NCBI RefSeq assembly: GCF_003313245.1
Contig: NZ_QJSD01000001.1
Span: 1-64,000, forward strand
Length of the DNA stretch: 64,000 nt
Direction: 5' to 3'
From: Primorskyibacter marinus
GTDB lineage: Bacteria; Pseudomonadota; Alphaproteobacteria; Rhodobacterales; Rhodobacteraceae
The notes beneath the pieces are model-generated. The model did not search any database. It was given only the letters and a program-made list of their open reading frames with translations, and was not told the DNA's origin. This document shows, one piece after another, positions 45,725 to 54,672 of the stretch. The position numbers and the translations under genes are program-made. Position 1 is the first letter of the stretch. Each line of letters starts with the position of its first letter.

Positions 45725-46774
45725 ATGACCAAATTTCCCGTTTTCGACGGTCACAATGATCTGGTGTTGCGCCTTCTGAAAGGTGAGGTCACCGCCGGGC
45801 AGGTCGTACAGGGGTTGCCTGACGGGCATATTGACACGCCGCGTGCCATCAAAGGCGGGTTCGGCGGCGGAATCTTCGCGATATTCGTGCCGAACCCGGA
45901 TAATATATCGGTGGATCACGAGGCCATGAAAACCCCGCCCTATGGCCTGCCTCTGCCGCCGCGGATCACCGAAGATCGCGCCGTCGAGTGGACGGAAAAC
46001 GGCTTTGCCGCGCTGGAGGCCTTGGAGGCGGCGGGCGCGATCACGATCTGTCGCAGCGCCGCAGAGATCGCCGCAGCACTGCCATCGCCAAAAATGGCGG
46101 CGAGCATTCATATCGAAGGGGCAGAGGCGGTGGACCGCGACTTTGCGCGGTTGCATGATTGGCACGCGCGCGGGCTGCGATCGCTTGGCCCGGTCTGGAG
46201 CCGCGACACGGTCTGGGGGCACGGCGTGCCGTTTCGCTTCCCGTCCGATGGCGATATCGGCCCTGGGCTGACCGATGCGGGCAAAGCGCTGATCCGTGAA
46301 TGCAATTCGCTCAGGATCATGATAGACCTGTCGCATCTGAACGCGAAAGGGGTCGAGGATGTCGCCCGGATCAGTGATGCGCCACTGGTCGCAAGCCATT
46401 CAAATGCTTGCGCTGTTTGCCCTCACTCGCGCAACCTGACCGATCGGCAGCTTGATATGATCCGCGACAGTGACGGGATCGTGGGGGTCAACTTTGCCAG
46501 CGCCTTTCTGCGCCCAGACGGCAAGTGGGATGACAAGTTCGGCCTTGACATCTTGCTCCGACATTTTGACCATTTGGTCGAGAGAATGGGGGAAGACCGC
46601 GTCGGCTTTGGTTCCGACTTTGACGGCGCGCTTGTCCCGGCCTTGATCGGTGATTGTGCGGGTCTGCCCAATCTCATGAAAGCATTCCGGGATTCCGGGG
46701 TGGGCGACGCACTTCTGGCGAAGCTCACGCATGAAAACTGGTTGCGCGTCCTGCGACAAACGTGGGGCGAATAA
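45725..46774 (+). CDS. Membrane dipeptidase (M19, renal dipeptidase family)
   Basis: A 349-residue zinc dipeptidase. The start at 45725 follows GGAGAC. Metal and active-site motifs are FDGHNDLVLRL near the N-terminus, SIHIEGAEAV in the middle (bridging Glu), IDLSHLNAKGVEDVARI, and VASHSNA with the next metal His, then GFGSDFDGA. No signal peptide, so it is cytoplasmic. It hydrolyses dipeptides, including D-amino-acid containing ones. It precedes the dipeptide-type ABC importer by about 20 bases, so it probably acts on the imported peptides. Confidence 0.92.
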   Translation: MTKFPVFDGHNDLVLRLLKGEVTAGQVVQGLPDGHIDTPRAIKGGFGGGIFAIFVPNPDNISVDHEAMKTPPYGLPLPPRITEDRAVEWTENGFAALEALEAAGAITICRSAAEIAAALPSPKMAASIHIEGAEAVDRDFARLHDWHARGLRSLGPVWSRDTVWGHGVPFRFPSDGDIGPGLTDAGKALIRECNSLRIMIDLSHLNAKGVEDVARISDAPLVASHSNACAVCPHSRNLTDRQLDMIRDSDGIVGVNFASAFLRPDGKWDDKFGLDILLRHFDHLVERMGEDRVGFGSDFDGALVPALIGDCAGLPNLMKAFRDSGVGDALLAKLTHENWLRVLRQTWGE

Positions 46775-46793
46775 TATAAACAGGGAGTTTGCC

Positions 46794-48389
46794 ATGAAGA
46801 AGAGTTTCGTAGCCGCCGCGGTGGCCGCCATTATGTCGGTCAGTGTGGCCGCACCGGTCTTTGCCGAAACGCCGCCCAACATGCTGGTCATCGCCAATCG
46901 GATCGACGACATCAAGACGCTTGATCCGGGCGAGAGCTTTGAATTTGCGGGCTCTGACGTGTCGCGCAACGTCTATGAAAAGCTGGTGAACTTTGATCCG
47001 CTGGATCTGGACGCGGGCTATCAGCCGGAGCTGGCCGAAAGCTGGGAAATCTCCGAGGACGGCAAAACCATCACCTTCACCATTGCCGAGGGCCATGTGT
47101 TTTCCTCGGGCAACCCGGTAACGGCAAAGGACGCCGAATTTTCGTTGCGGCGTGCGGTGCTGCTCGATAAGACGCCATCCTTCATCCTGACCCAGTTCGG
47201 GTTGAGCGCCGACAATGTCGAAGAGACGATCAAGGCCACGGATGACCGGACCTTGGTCCTGACACTGGATAAACCCTACGCACTGTCCTTCGTGCTGAAC
47301 TGTCTGACATCGACCATCGGCGGCATCGTTGACATGGCCTCGGCCATGGATAACGAAGTTGACGGCGATATGGGCAACGATTGGTTGCGCACCAATACCG
47401 TTGGATCTGGCCCCTACAAGGTGGTGGAGTGGAAGCCGAATGAAAGCGTCCTGATGGATCTGAACCCCAATTTTCACGGCGACAAGCCAGCGATGGAGCG
47501 GGTGATCGTCCAGCATATTCAGGAAAGCGCGACCCAGCGTTTGCAACTGGAACGCGGCGACATCGACGTGGCGCGCAACCTGTCGCCCGAGGATGTGGCG
47601 GGTCTTGCGGATGTCGAGGGCGTGAAGGTCGTGGACGAATTGCGCGGCCGCTTGATGTATTTCTCCGCCAATCAGAAGAAAGAGATGCTGGCCGATCCCA
47701 AGGTGATCGAGGCGCTGAAATTCGCCACGGATTACGCGGGCATGTCTGATTCTTTCCTGAAGGGGCAGTATACCGTGCATCAGGCGTTCTTGCCGCGGAC
47801 CTTCCTTGGCGCGCTGGAAGAGACGCCGTACAGCTATGATCTGGATGCCGCGAAGGCCGCGCTGGCAGAGTCCGGATTTCCCGACTGCGGCCCGATCAAG
47901 ATTTCCGTGCGTGACGCGCAGGAACGCATGGACATCGCGCAATCCTTGCAGAATACTTGGGGTCAGTTGGGCTGTGACGTCGAGCTGATCGTCGGCACCG
48001 GTGCGCAAACGCTGGATCGCTACCGCGCGCGCGAGCATGACATTTACCTTGGTGCCTGGGGACCGGACTATCCCGACCCCAACACCAACGCGGGCACCTT
48101 TGCAATCAATCCCGACAATTCCGACGAAGCGGGCGCAACCGGTCTGCTGGCCTGGCGCAACGCCTGGGCCATCCCCGAGATGACAGAGACAACCCTGGCA
48201 GCGGTGGTCGAGAACGACACCGAAAAGCGCAAGCAGATGTATCTGGACCTGCAACGCGAGCATCAGAAGACCAGCCCCTTTGGCATCATGTTCCAGCAGA
48301 TCGAACAGAACGGCATGGGTGCCAGTGTCGAGAATTTCGTAGCCGGTGGGGCAACGACCGAAGTGTCCTACTGGGTCATTACCAAGTAA
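46794..48389 (+). CDS. ABC transporter substrate-binding protein, family 5 (dipeptide type)
   Basis: A 531-residue periplasmic protein with a signal peptide (MKKSFVAAAVAAIMSVSVAAPVFAE). Mature motifs include VIANRIDDIKTLDPGESFEFAG, LAESWEISEDGKTITFTIAEGHVFSSGNPVTAKDAEFSL and GSGPYKVVEWKPN, typical of DppA/OppA. The start at 46794 fits the leader; the frame runs back to 46731 in the dipeptidase end. It opens the SBP-permease-permease-ATPase-ATPase set. Confidence 0.93.
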   Translation: MKKSFVAAAVAAIMSVSVAAPVFAETPPNMLVIANRIDDIKTLDPGESFEFAGSDVSRNVYEKLVNFDPLDLDAGYQPELAESWEISEDGKTITFTIAEGHVFSSGNPVTAKDAEFSLRRAVLLDKTPSFILTQFGLSADNVEETIKATDDRTLVLTLDKPYALSFVLNCLTSTIGGIVDMASAMDNEVDGDMGNDWLRTNTVGSGPYKVVEWKPNESVLMDLNPNFHGDKPAMERVIVQHIQESATQRLQLERGDIDVARNLSPEDVAGLADVEGVKVVDELRGRLMYFSANQKKEMLADPKVIEALKFATDYAGMSDSFLKGQYTVHQAFLPRTFLGALEETPYSYDLDAAKAALAESGFPDCGPIKISVRDAQERMDIAQSLQNTWGQLGCDVELIVGTGAQTLDRYRAREHDIYLGAWGPDYPDPNTNAGTFAINPDNSDEAGATGLLAWRNAWAIPEMTETTLAAVVENDTEKRKQMYLDLQREHQKTSPFGIMFQQIEQNGMGASVENFVAGGATTEVSYWVITK

Positions 48390-49445
48390 ATGACGGATGT
48401 GACCAATGGCGAAGGGCGGCGCGGGCCGTCCTTCGCCCCGTGGCTGATCAAAACCGTGGCGACTTTGGTGACTGTGGCGGTCACTCTGCTCGGCCTTCTT
48501 TTCGTGACCTTCATGATCGGGCGGGTGATGCCCATCGACCCGGTTCTGGCGGTGATCGGGGAACGCGCCACGCAGGCGCAATACGACGCCACCTATCTGG
48601 AGCTCGGTCTCGACAAGCCGCTTCTGGTGCAGTTCGGCATATATGTCAGCGACGTGCTACAGGGCGATCTGGGCAAATCGATCCGCACCGGGCAACAGGT
48701 GACAACCGACATCGCGCGCGTCTTTCCGGCGACGCTGGAACTTGCCACGCTGGGAACGCTGATCGGTGTTGCGATCGGCGTGCCTTTGGGCGTTCTGGCC
48801 GCCGTCAAACGTGGCAGCTGGATCGACCAGGTGGCCCGTCTTGTCGGGCTGGTTGGATATTCCATGCCGATCTTTTGGCTGGGTCTGGTCGGTTTGCTGC
48901 TGTTTTACGGCATTCTGGGCTGGGTGGCCGGGCCGGGCCGCGTGGGCATCTTCTATCAAGGCATAGTCGAGCCGATCACCGGCATGTTGCTGGTGGATGC
49001 GGCGCTGCGCGGCGAATGGGTGGTTTTCCGGGACGCATTCTCGCATATCATCCTGCCGGCCGCGTTGCTGGGCTATTACTCGCTGGCCTATATCAGCCGC
49101 ATGACCCGCAGCTTCATGCTGGAACAGTTGAATGCGGAATATGTCATAACAGCCCGCGTCAAGGGGCTGTCGGAATGGCAGGTGATCTGGGGCCATGCAT
49201 TCCGCAATATCCGGATCCAGTTGATCACCGTCATCGCGCTGGCCTATGCCAACCTTCTGGAAGGGTCGGTTTTGACCGAAATCATCTTTGCCTGGCCCGG
49301 CATCGGCAGCTATATCACCACATCGCTTCTGGCCAATGACATGAACTCTGTTCTTGGCGGAACCATCGTGATCGGCAGCATCTTCGTGGGCATCAACATC
49401 CTGTCCGACCTGCTGTATCGCTTTTTCGATCCGAGGGCCAAATGA
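48390..49445 (+). CDS. ABC transporter permease, DppB/OppB type
   Basis: A 351-residue inner-membrane protein with a first segment LVTVAVTLLGLLFVTFMIGRVMPIDPVLAVIGERA (a DppB hallmark, the MPGDP-like loop as MPIDP), an EAA loop EYVITARVKGLSEWQVIWGHAFRN and a last segment with SDLLYRFFDPR. The start ATG directly follows the previous stop, without any gap, and its stop overlaps the next gene. Confidence 0.93.
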   Translation: MTDVTNGEGRRGPSFAPWLIKTVATLVTVAVTLLGLLFVTFMIGRVMPIDPVLAVIGERATQAQYDATYLELGLDKPLLVQFGIYVSDVLQGDLGKSIRTGQQVTTDIARVFPATLELATLGTLIGVAIGVPLGVLAAVKRGSWIDQVARLVGLVGYSMPIFWLGLVGLLLFYGILGWVAGPGRVGIFYQGIVEPITGMLLVDAALRGEWVVFRDAFSHIILPAALLGYYSLAYISRMTRSFMLEQLNAEYVITARVKGLSEWQVIWGHAFRNIRIQLITVIALAYANLLEGSVLTEIIFAWPGIGSYITTSLLANDMNSVLGGTIVIGSIFVGINILSDLLYRFFDPRAK

Positions 49446-50353
49446 TCACAGCAAACCTGCGCGATTGGCTTTTGTCGGACGCCCCCACATCCCGGCGTCA
49501 GGCCCGTTTTGCATCCTGGTACAAAGGCTGGCTGACGCTTCGGTCCAACACGCTGGCGATGGTGGGTCTGATCGTGCTGGCCCTGATCATCCTCGCCGCG
49601 ATCTTTGCACCCGTATTGGCCACGCATGACCCCTATGCTCAGGATCTGGGTCAGCGCCTGCTGGGTGCGGGACAAGGCGGCCATCTTCTGGGGACGGACA
49701 GCCTGGGCCGTGACATCTATTCCCGGCTTCTCTATGGCGCGCGCATTTCGATCTACATCGTGTTACTGGTGGCGATGGTGGCACCGCTGGTCGGGCTGAT
49801 CGTCGGCACGGTGTCGGGCTATGCGGGTGGCTGGGCCGATGTGGTCCTGATGCGAATCACCGATATCTTCCTGGCCTTCCCACGGCTGATCCTGGCGCTG
49901 GCCTTTGTCGCCGCTTTGGGGGCAGGGATCGAGAATGCCGTTCTGGCGATTTCCCTGACGGCCTGGCCGCCCTATGCCCGGATCGCACGGGCCGAGACGC
50001 TGACCATCCGCAATTCCGATTACATCCACGCCATCCGTCTTCAGGGTGCGGGGCCGTTCCGCATCGTGACCAGACATATCTGGCCGCTCTGCATCTCCTC
50101 ATTGGTGATCCGTGTCACGCTGGATATGGCCGGGATCATCCTGACGGCGGCCGCTTTGGGTTTTCTGGGTCTTGGTGCACAACCGCCCAGCCCGGAATGG
50201 GGGGCGATGATCTCGGAAGGGCGCAAGTACATCCTTGATTACTGGTGGGTTGCCACCTTTCCCGGCCTTGCGATCTTTGCCATCAGCCTTGCCTTCAACC
50301 TGTTGGGCGACGGGTTGCGCGATATGCTTGACCCCAAGGAGGACAACGCATGA
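49442..50353 (+). CDS. ABC transporter permease, DppC/OppC type
   Basis: A 303-residue permease. It has the N-terminal helix LTLRSNTLAMVGLIVLALIILAAIFAPVLATHDPYAQD, the LLGTDSLGRDIYSRLLYGARIS box of DppC, and the EAA loop DYIHAIRLQGAGPFRIVTRHIWPL. It pairs with the DppB-like protein and overlaps both neighbours by four bases. Confidence 0.94.
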   Translation: MITANLRDWLLSDAPTSRRQARFASWYKGWLTLRSNTLAMVGLIVLALIILAAIFAPVLATHDPYAQDLGQRLLGAGQGGHLLGTDSLGRDIYSRLLYGARISIYIVLLVAMVAPLVGLIVGTVSGYAGGWADVVLMRITDIFLAFPRLILALAFVAALGAGIENAVLAISLTAWPPYARIARAETLTIRNSDYIHAIRLQGAGPFRIVTRHIWPLCISSLVIRVTLDMAGIILTAAALGFLGLGAQPPSPEWGAMISEGRKYILDYWWVATFPGLAIFAISLAFNLLGDGLRDMLDPKEDNA

Positions 50354-51210
50354 GTGAAACGCTTCTCGACGTCGAAAACCTGCGCGTCAGTTTCACGACG
50401 CGCACCGGCACGTTCGAGGCGGTGCGCGGGATCTCTTTCACCCTTGGGCGCGAAAGACTGGGGATCGTCGGCGAAAGCGGGTCGGGAAAATCCATGACCG
50501 GACGCGCAATCCTGCGGCTGATCCGTCCGCCGGGCCGTGTGGAGGCAGACCGCATCACGATGCATGGCGAGGATGTGCTTGCCGCCACTGAAACCCGGAT
50601 GCGGCAGCTTCGCGGCGGGCGCGTGTCGATGATCATGCAAGACCCGAAGTTTTCGCTGAACCCGGTGATGACCGTGGGCCAGCAACTGGTCGAGTCGCTG
50701 CGGGCGCATGAAAAACTCGCCCGGTCCGAGTGCCGAAAACGGGCCATCGCCATGCTGGACGAGGTTGCCATCCGCGACCCCGAACGCGTTATGGGGCTGT
50801 ATCCGCACGAGGTCTCGGGCGGTATGGGCCAACGCATCATGATCGCCATGATGCTTTTGCCGGGTCCGGAAATCCTGATCGCGGACGAGCCGACCTCGGC
50901 GCTGGATGTGTCGGTACAATTGCAGGTGCTCGACATCATGGACCAGCTTGTGAAAACCCGCGGCATGGGGTTGATCTTCATCAGCCACGATCTGAACCTT
51001 GTGGCCAAATTCTGTGACAGGATTGCGGTCATGTATGCGGGCCGCATTGTCGAATGTTGCAAAGCCTCCGAATTGCACAAGGCGCAGCATCCCTACACGC
51101 TTGGCCTGCTGAATGCGGTGCCGGACCTTGAACATCCGCGCCCGAGGCTGGAGGTGCTGCAACGCGACCCCGCGTGGCGAGACGCGCTTTCCGTGAGTGC
51201 ACGAACATGA
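50350..51210 (+). CDS. ABC transporter ATP-binding protein, DppD type
   Basis: A 286-residue ATPase. Walker A GESGSGKSM, Q-loop in IMQDPKFSLNP, a signature VSGGMGQRIMIAMM (canonical LSGG replaced by VSGG, as is common in DppD), Walker B ILIADEPTSALD and switch His in FISHDLNLV. The short C-terminal oligopeptide-transport domain (HPYTLGLLNAVPDL) is present. It overlaps both neighbours. Confidence 0.94.
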   Translation: MSETLLDVENLRVSFTTRTGTFEAVRGISFTLGRERLGIVGESGSGKSMTGRAILRLIRPPGRVEADRITMHGEDVLAATETRMRQLRGGRVSMIMQDPKFSLNPVMTVGQQLVESLRAHEKLARSECRKRAIAMLDEVAIRDPERVMGLYPHEVSGGMGQRIMIAMMLLPGPEILIADEPTSALDVSVQLQVLDIMDQLVKTRGMGLIFISHDLNLVAKFCDRIAVMYAGRIVECCKASELHKAQHPYTLGLLNAVPDLEHPRPRLEVLQRDPAWRDALSVSART

Positions 51211-51971
51211 CAAACCCCGCAATCGATATCCAAGATCTCGATGTCTGGTTTGGGGCCGGGCGTGGCCGGAGCGACGCGGTCAGGCAGGCGAGCTTTGCTG
51301 TGGAGCAGGGCGAAAGCTTTGGCATCGTCGGTGAAAGTGGATCGGGAAAGTCCACAATCCTGCGCGCTATCGCCGGGCTGGTGCCAACATGGTCAGGCAA
51401 TATGACCGTGGCCGGAGAAGCACTGGGGCCACAACGCAGCAAGGCGTTTTTCCGCAAGGTCCAGATGGTGTTTCAGGATCCCTATGCCTCACTGCATCCA
51501 CGTCAGACGGTGGATCGCGTCTTGTCCGAAGCGATGGGGTTGCACGGCCTCAAAGATATTGACAGCCGCATCCCGCGCCTCATGGAAGATGTCGGGCTTG
51601 GCCCGTCCTTCCGGTTTCGGTTTCCGCACCAGTTATCGGGTGGCCAGCGGCAGCGCGTCGCCATCGCGCGCGCCTTGGCCTGTTCGCCGCAGATCCTGCT
51701 GCTGGATGAGCCGACCTCGGCGCTGGATGTCTCGGTGCAGGCGGAAATTCTGAACCTGCTGACCGATCTGCGGCGGGATCACGGGTTGACCTATATCATG
51801 GTCTCGCACGATCTTGGGGTTGTCGGTCATCTGTGCGAACGGATCGCGGTGATGAAACAGGGCCGGATCGTGGAAGTTCTTGACGTGGAAATGATGCGGC
51901 ACCTTGAGGCCAGCGATCCGTATACACGGCAATTGCTCGACAGCTCCATTCAGTCCTCCCGCAGCGCGTGA
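51207..51971 (+). CDS. ABC transporter ATP-binding protein, DppF type
   Basis: A 254-residue ATPase with Walker A GESGSGKST, Q-loop in VFQDPYASLHP, the signature LSGGQRQRVAIARAL, Walker B ILLLDEPTSALD and the switch His in MVSHDLGVV. It is shorter than DppF in E. coli because the C-terminal oligopeptide domain is reduced to DPYTRQLLDSS. With DppD it forms the nucleotide-binding heterodimer. It is the last gene of the operon. Confidence 0.94.
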   Translation: MTNPAIDIQDLDVWFGAGRGRSDAVRQASFAVEQGESFGIVGESGSGKSTILRAIAGLVPTWSGNMTVAGEALGPQRSKAFFRKVQMVFQDPYASLHPRQTVDRVLSEAMGLHGLKDIDSRIPRLMEDVGLGPSFRFRFPHQLSGGQRQRVAIARALACSPQILLLDEPTSALDVSVQAEILNLLTDLRRDHGLTYIMVSHDLGVVGHLCERIAVMKQGRIVEVLDVEMMRHLEASDPYTRQLLDSSIQSSRSA

Positions 51972-52047
51972 CGCCGCCAATTCCGCGCGGGGCAAGAAGG
52001 CATTGCTGACGCGTTACATCCGTCAACCGCCAACGCGGCGGTCACTC

Positions 52048-52812
52048 TCATTCGTCGCAGATCACAAGATCGGTACCCCAGTCGCGACACGCGGTTTCAA
52101 GCCGCGTTGTCAGTGGCAGGTCTGTGAAGAACATATCCACCTCGGATAGTGACGCGATTTTGGCGGGGGCGCTCCGGGCGAATTTGGTGTGGTCAGCCAC
52201 CAGCAATGATTTGCGGGATTGGCTTAGAATGGCGCGGCTGACGCTGACCTCCTGAATATCGTAATCCAGCAAGTCGCCATCCGGGTCCAGCGCCGAGCAG
52301 CCGATCACGGCCATGTCGAATTTGAACTGGCGGATCGTGTCGGCAGCAAGATTGCCGACCAACCCGCCATCCGCGCGGCGTAATTGGCCCCCCGTCACGA
52401 TAATTTCGCAATCCCTGTTGGCGACAAGGATATTGGCCACGTTCATGTTGTTGGTCACGACCATCAGGTTGGTGTGGTGCAGCAATTCGCGCGCCACGGC
52501 CTCGGTACTGGTGCCGATATTGAGAAACAGCGAAATGTCATTCGGAATCATCTGAGCACAGGCGCGCGCAATTGCCGTTTTGCCCGACGGGTTGATGGCA
52601 CGCCGCTCTTCATAGCCGATATTCGTTGTCCCGGATGGCAGGATCGCGCCGCCATGCACACGTTCCAACCTGCCGGCATCGGCCAGGTCGGTCAGATCGC
52701 GGCGAATGGTCTGCAATGTCACCCCGAAACGGTCTGCCAGATCGTCCACGGTGACCTTGCCTTCCCGGCGCGCGATTTCCAGGATCTCTGGATGACGAAA
52801 GGTCTGGGACAT
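52048..52812 (-). CDS. glpR: DeoR-family repressor of glycerol metabolism
   Basis: A 254-residue DeoR regulator. Residues 1-57 form the helix-turn-helix (KVTVDDLADRFGVTLQTIRRDLTDLADAGRLERVHGGA, with the DeoR motif QTIRRDL). The C-terminal sugar-phosphate sensor domain has GTSTEAVARELLHHTNLMVVTNN and the VADHTKFARSAPAKIASL segment. It is divergent from glpD, 250 bases apart, in the arrangement known for the rhizobial glycerol operon, so it is assigned as GlpR with glycerol-3-phosphate as the likely effector. Confidence 0.9.
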   Translation of the reverse strand: MSQTFRHPEILEIARREGKVTVDDLADRFGVTLQTIRRDLTDLADAGRLERVHGGAILPSGTTNIGYEERRAINPSGKTAIARACAQMIPNDISLFLNIGTSTEAVARELLHHTNLMVVTNNMNVANILVANRDCEIIVTGGQLRRADGGLVGNLAADTIRQFKFDMAVIGCSALDPDGDLLDYDIQEVSVSRAILSQSRKSLLVADHTKFARSAPAKIASLSEVDMFFTDLPLTTRLETACRDWGTDLVICDE

Positions 52813-52970
52813 GGCTGCATTCCTGTTGTTTCGTCGTCCATAGCGGGTATGCTCGGATCAAACTATAGTGTCGTTTCCCTTGCCAGTGCAATGTGGCGCG
52901 CGGGAGCGCAGACCCAGGGTATATTCATCAAGCCTGTCGTCAGTCTGACCACAACAGAAGTATAGTATCG

Positions 52971-52990
52971 ACAAAAGCGAACAAAAGCGA
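52971..52990. promoter_or_regulatory. Predicted GlpR operator, direct repeat
   Basis: The decamer ACAAAAGCGA occurs twice in direct succession, followed by AAA. DeoR-family GlpR proteins bind T-tract or TTTCG-type repeated motifs, and on the other strand this reads TCGCTTTTGT twice. It lies about 72 bases upstream of glpD. A possible -10 (TATAGT) sits just before at about 52962-52967, so binding would block glpD transcription. Confidence 0.5.
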
Positions 52991-53061
52991 AAATTCTACT
53001 GTTGCGATTTTGATCTTTTGATTGCATAACATTGAGAGGGTTACGCAAGGGGGGGAATCGC

Positions 53062-54660
53062 GTGGCGGACAATACTGACACAGACGTGACAGACCTGTTC
53101 GTGATTGGTGGCGGCATCAACGGATGCGGCATAGCACGCGATGCCGCGGGGCGCGGTTTGTCAGTGACTCTGGCCGAGATGAACGACCTTGCCTCTGCCA
53201 CGTCTTCCTCGTCCACCAAGCTTTTCCATGGCGGGCTGCGCTATCTGGAATATTTCGAATTTCGACTTGTTCGCGAGGCACTGATCGAACGTGAAGTGCT
53301 GTTGCGCGCAATGCCGCATATCAGTTGGCCGATGCGGTTTGTCCTGCCTTATCATAAAGATATGCGATTTGAGTCGGAAACGCCGACATCGCGCCTATTG
53401 AGCATCGTCATGCCGTGGATGAAGGGGCGTCGTCCGGCCTGGCTGATCCGCCTTGGCCTGTTCATGTATGACAATCTGGGGGGGCGAAAGATCCTGCCGG
53501 GCACGAAGACTCTGGATCTTGGCGACACAGCGGAAGGTGCGCCGCTACAGGATCGCTTTGCCAAGGCATATGAATATTCCGATTGCTGGATCGAGGACTC
53601 GCGCCTTGTCGTGTTGAATGCCCGCGATGCCGAAGCGCGCGGCGCAAATATTCTGACACGCACAAAGGTTCTGTCGGCAGAGCGCGAAGGTGATCTTTGG
53701 CGAATAGAAACGCGCAATAACGAAGACGGCGCGCCAAAGATCCACTTGGCCCGTATGCTGATCAATGCGGGTGGCCCATGGGTGGGGGACATCATCCATT
53801 CCAAAGTGCGGATCAACACCACCGAGGGCGTGCGTCTGGTGCGCGGCAGCCATATCGTGACGCGCAGGCTTTACGATCATGACAAATGCTATTTCTTTCA
53901 GGGGACCGACGGGCGGATCATCTTTGCGATCCCGTATGAGAATGATTTCACGCTGATCGGCACCACCGACGCCGAGCATGACGATCCCTCCGATAAGCCA
54001 GTATGCACCCCGCAAGAGCAGCGCTATCTGATCGACTTTGCCAACCAGTATTTCGCCAGAAAGATCAGCGAGGATGACGTCGTCTGGACCTATTCCGGCG
54101 TGCGACCCCTTTATGATGACGGGGCCAGCAGCGCCACGGCGGCGACGCGGGATTACACGCTGAAGGTTGACAAGGACGGTGGCGCGCCGATGCTGAATGT
54201 CTTTGGCGGCAAGATCACGACATATCGGCGTCTGGCCGAAAGCGCGCTTGAAAAAGTCTCGCAAAACCTGCCGGATGTGAAAGCGCCCTGGACGGCGGGT
54301 GTGCCACTGCCCGGCGGCGATTTTCCGGTCGATGGGGTGGATGACCTTGTGTCTGATCTGAAAGGCAGATTCGCGTTCCTGTCCGAAACCTGGGCGCGGC
54401 GGTTGGTCCGGGCTTATGGCACTGAAGCGCAATTCGTGCTGAACAAGGCGACAACCCCCGATGATCTGGGCTATGATTTTGGCGCGACGCTGACAGAGTC
54501 CGAAGTGATCTGGCTGATGGACAAGGAATATGCCCGCACAGCCGAGGATGTGGTCTGGCGCCGCAACAAGCTGGGCCTGAGGCTGAGTGCCGAACAGATC
54601 GGCACACTTGATGACTGGATGGCGGCGCGCCGCGCATCTGCGTGCAATGCAGCAGAATAG
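53062..54660 (+). CDS. glpD: Aerobic glycerol-3-phosphate dehydrogenase
   Basis: A 532-residue flavoprotein of the inner membrane that oxidises glycerol-3-phosphate to dihydroxyacetone phosphate, passing electrons to quinone. FAD motif VIGGGINGCGIARDAAGRGLSVTL lies near residues 14-37, and LFHGGLRYLEYFEF near 60 is a family box. The start is GTG 53062, seven bases after an AAGGGGGGG site; an upstream TTG at 53032 is in frame but lacks one. The operon glpS onwards follows after 12 bases. Confidence 0.96.
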   Translation: MADNTDTDVTDLFVIGGGINGCGIARDAAGRGLSVTLAEMNDLASATSSSSTKLFHGGLRYLEYFEFRLVREALIEREVLLRAMPHISWPMRFVLPYHKDMRFESETPTSRLLSIVMPWMKGRRPAWLIRLGLFMYDNLGGRKILPGTKTLDLGDTAEGAPLQDRFAKAYEYSDCWIEDSRLVVLNARDAEARGANILTRTKVLSAEREGDLWRIETRNNEDGAPKIHLARMLINAGGPWVGDIIHSKVRINTTEGVRLVRGSHIVTRRLYDHDKCYFFQGTDGRIIFAIPYENDFTLIGTTDAEHDDPSDKPVCTPQEQRYLIDFANQYFARKISEDDVVWTYSGVRPLYDDGASSATAATRDYTLKVDKDGGAPMLNVFGGKITTYRRLAESALEKVSQNLPDVKAPWTAGVPLPGGDFPVDGVDDLVSDLKGRFAFLSETWARRLVRAYGTEAQFVLNKATTPDDLGYDFGATLTESEVIWLMDKEYARTAEDVVWRRNKLGLRLSAEQIGTLDDWMAARRASACNAAE

Positions 54661-54672
54661 GGGGAGGATCTG

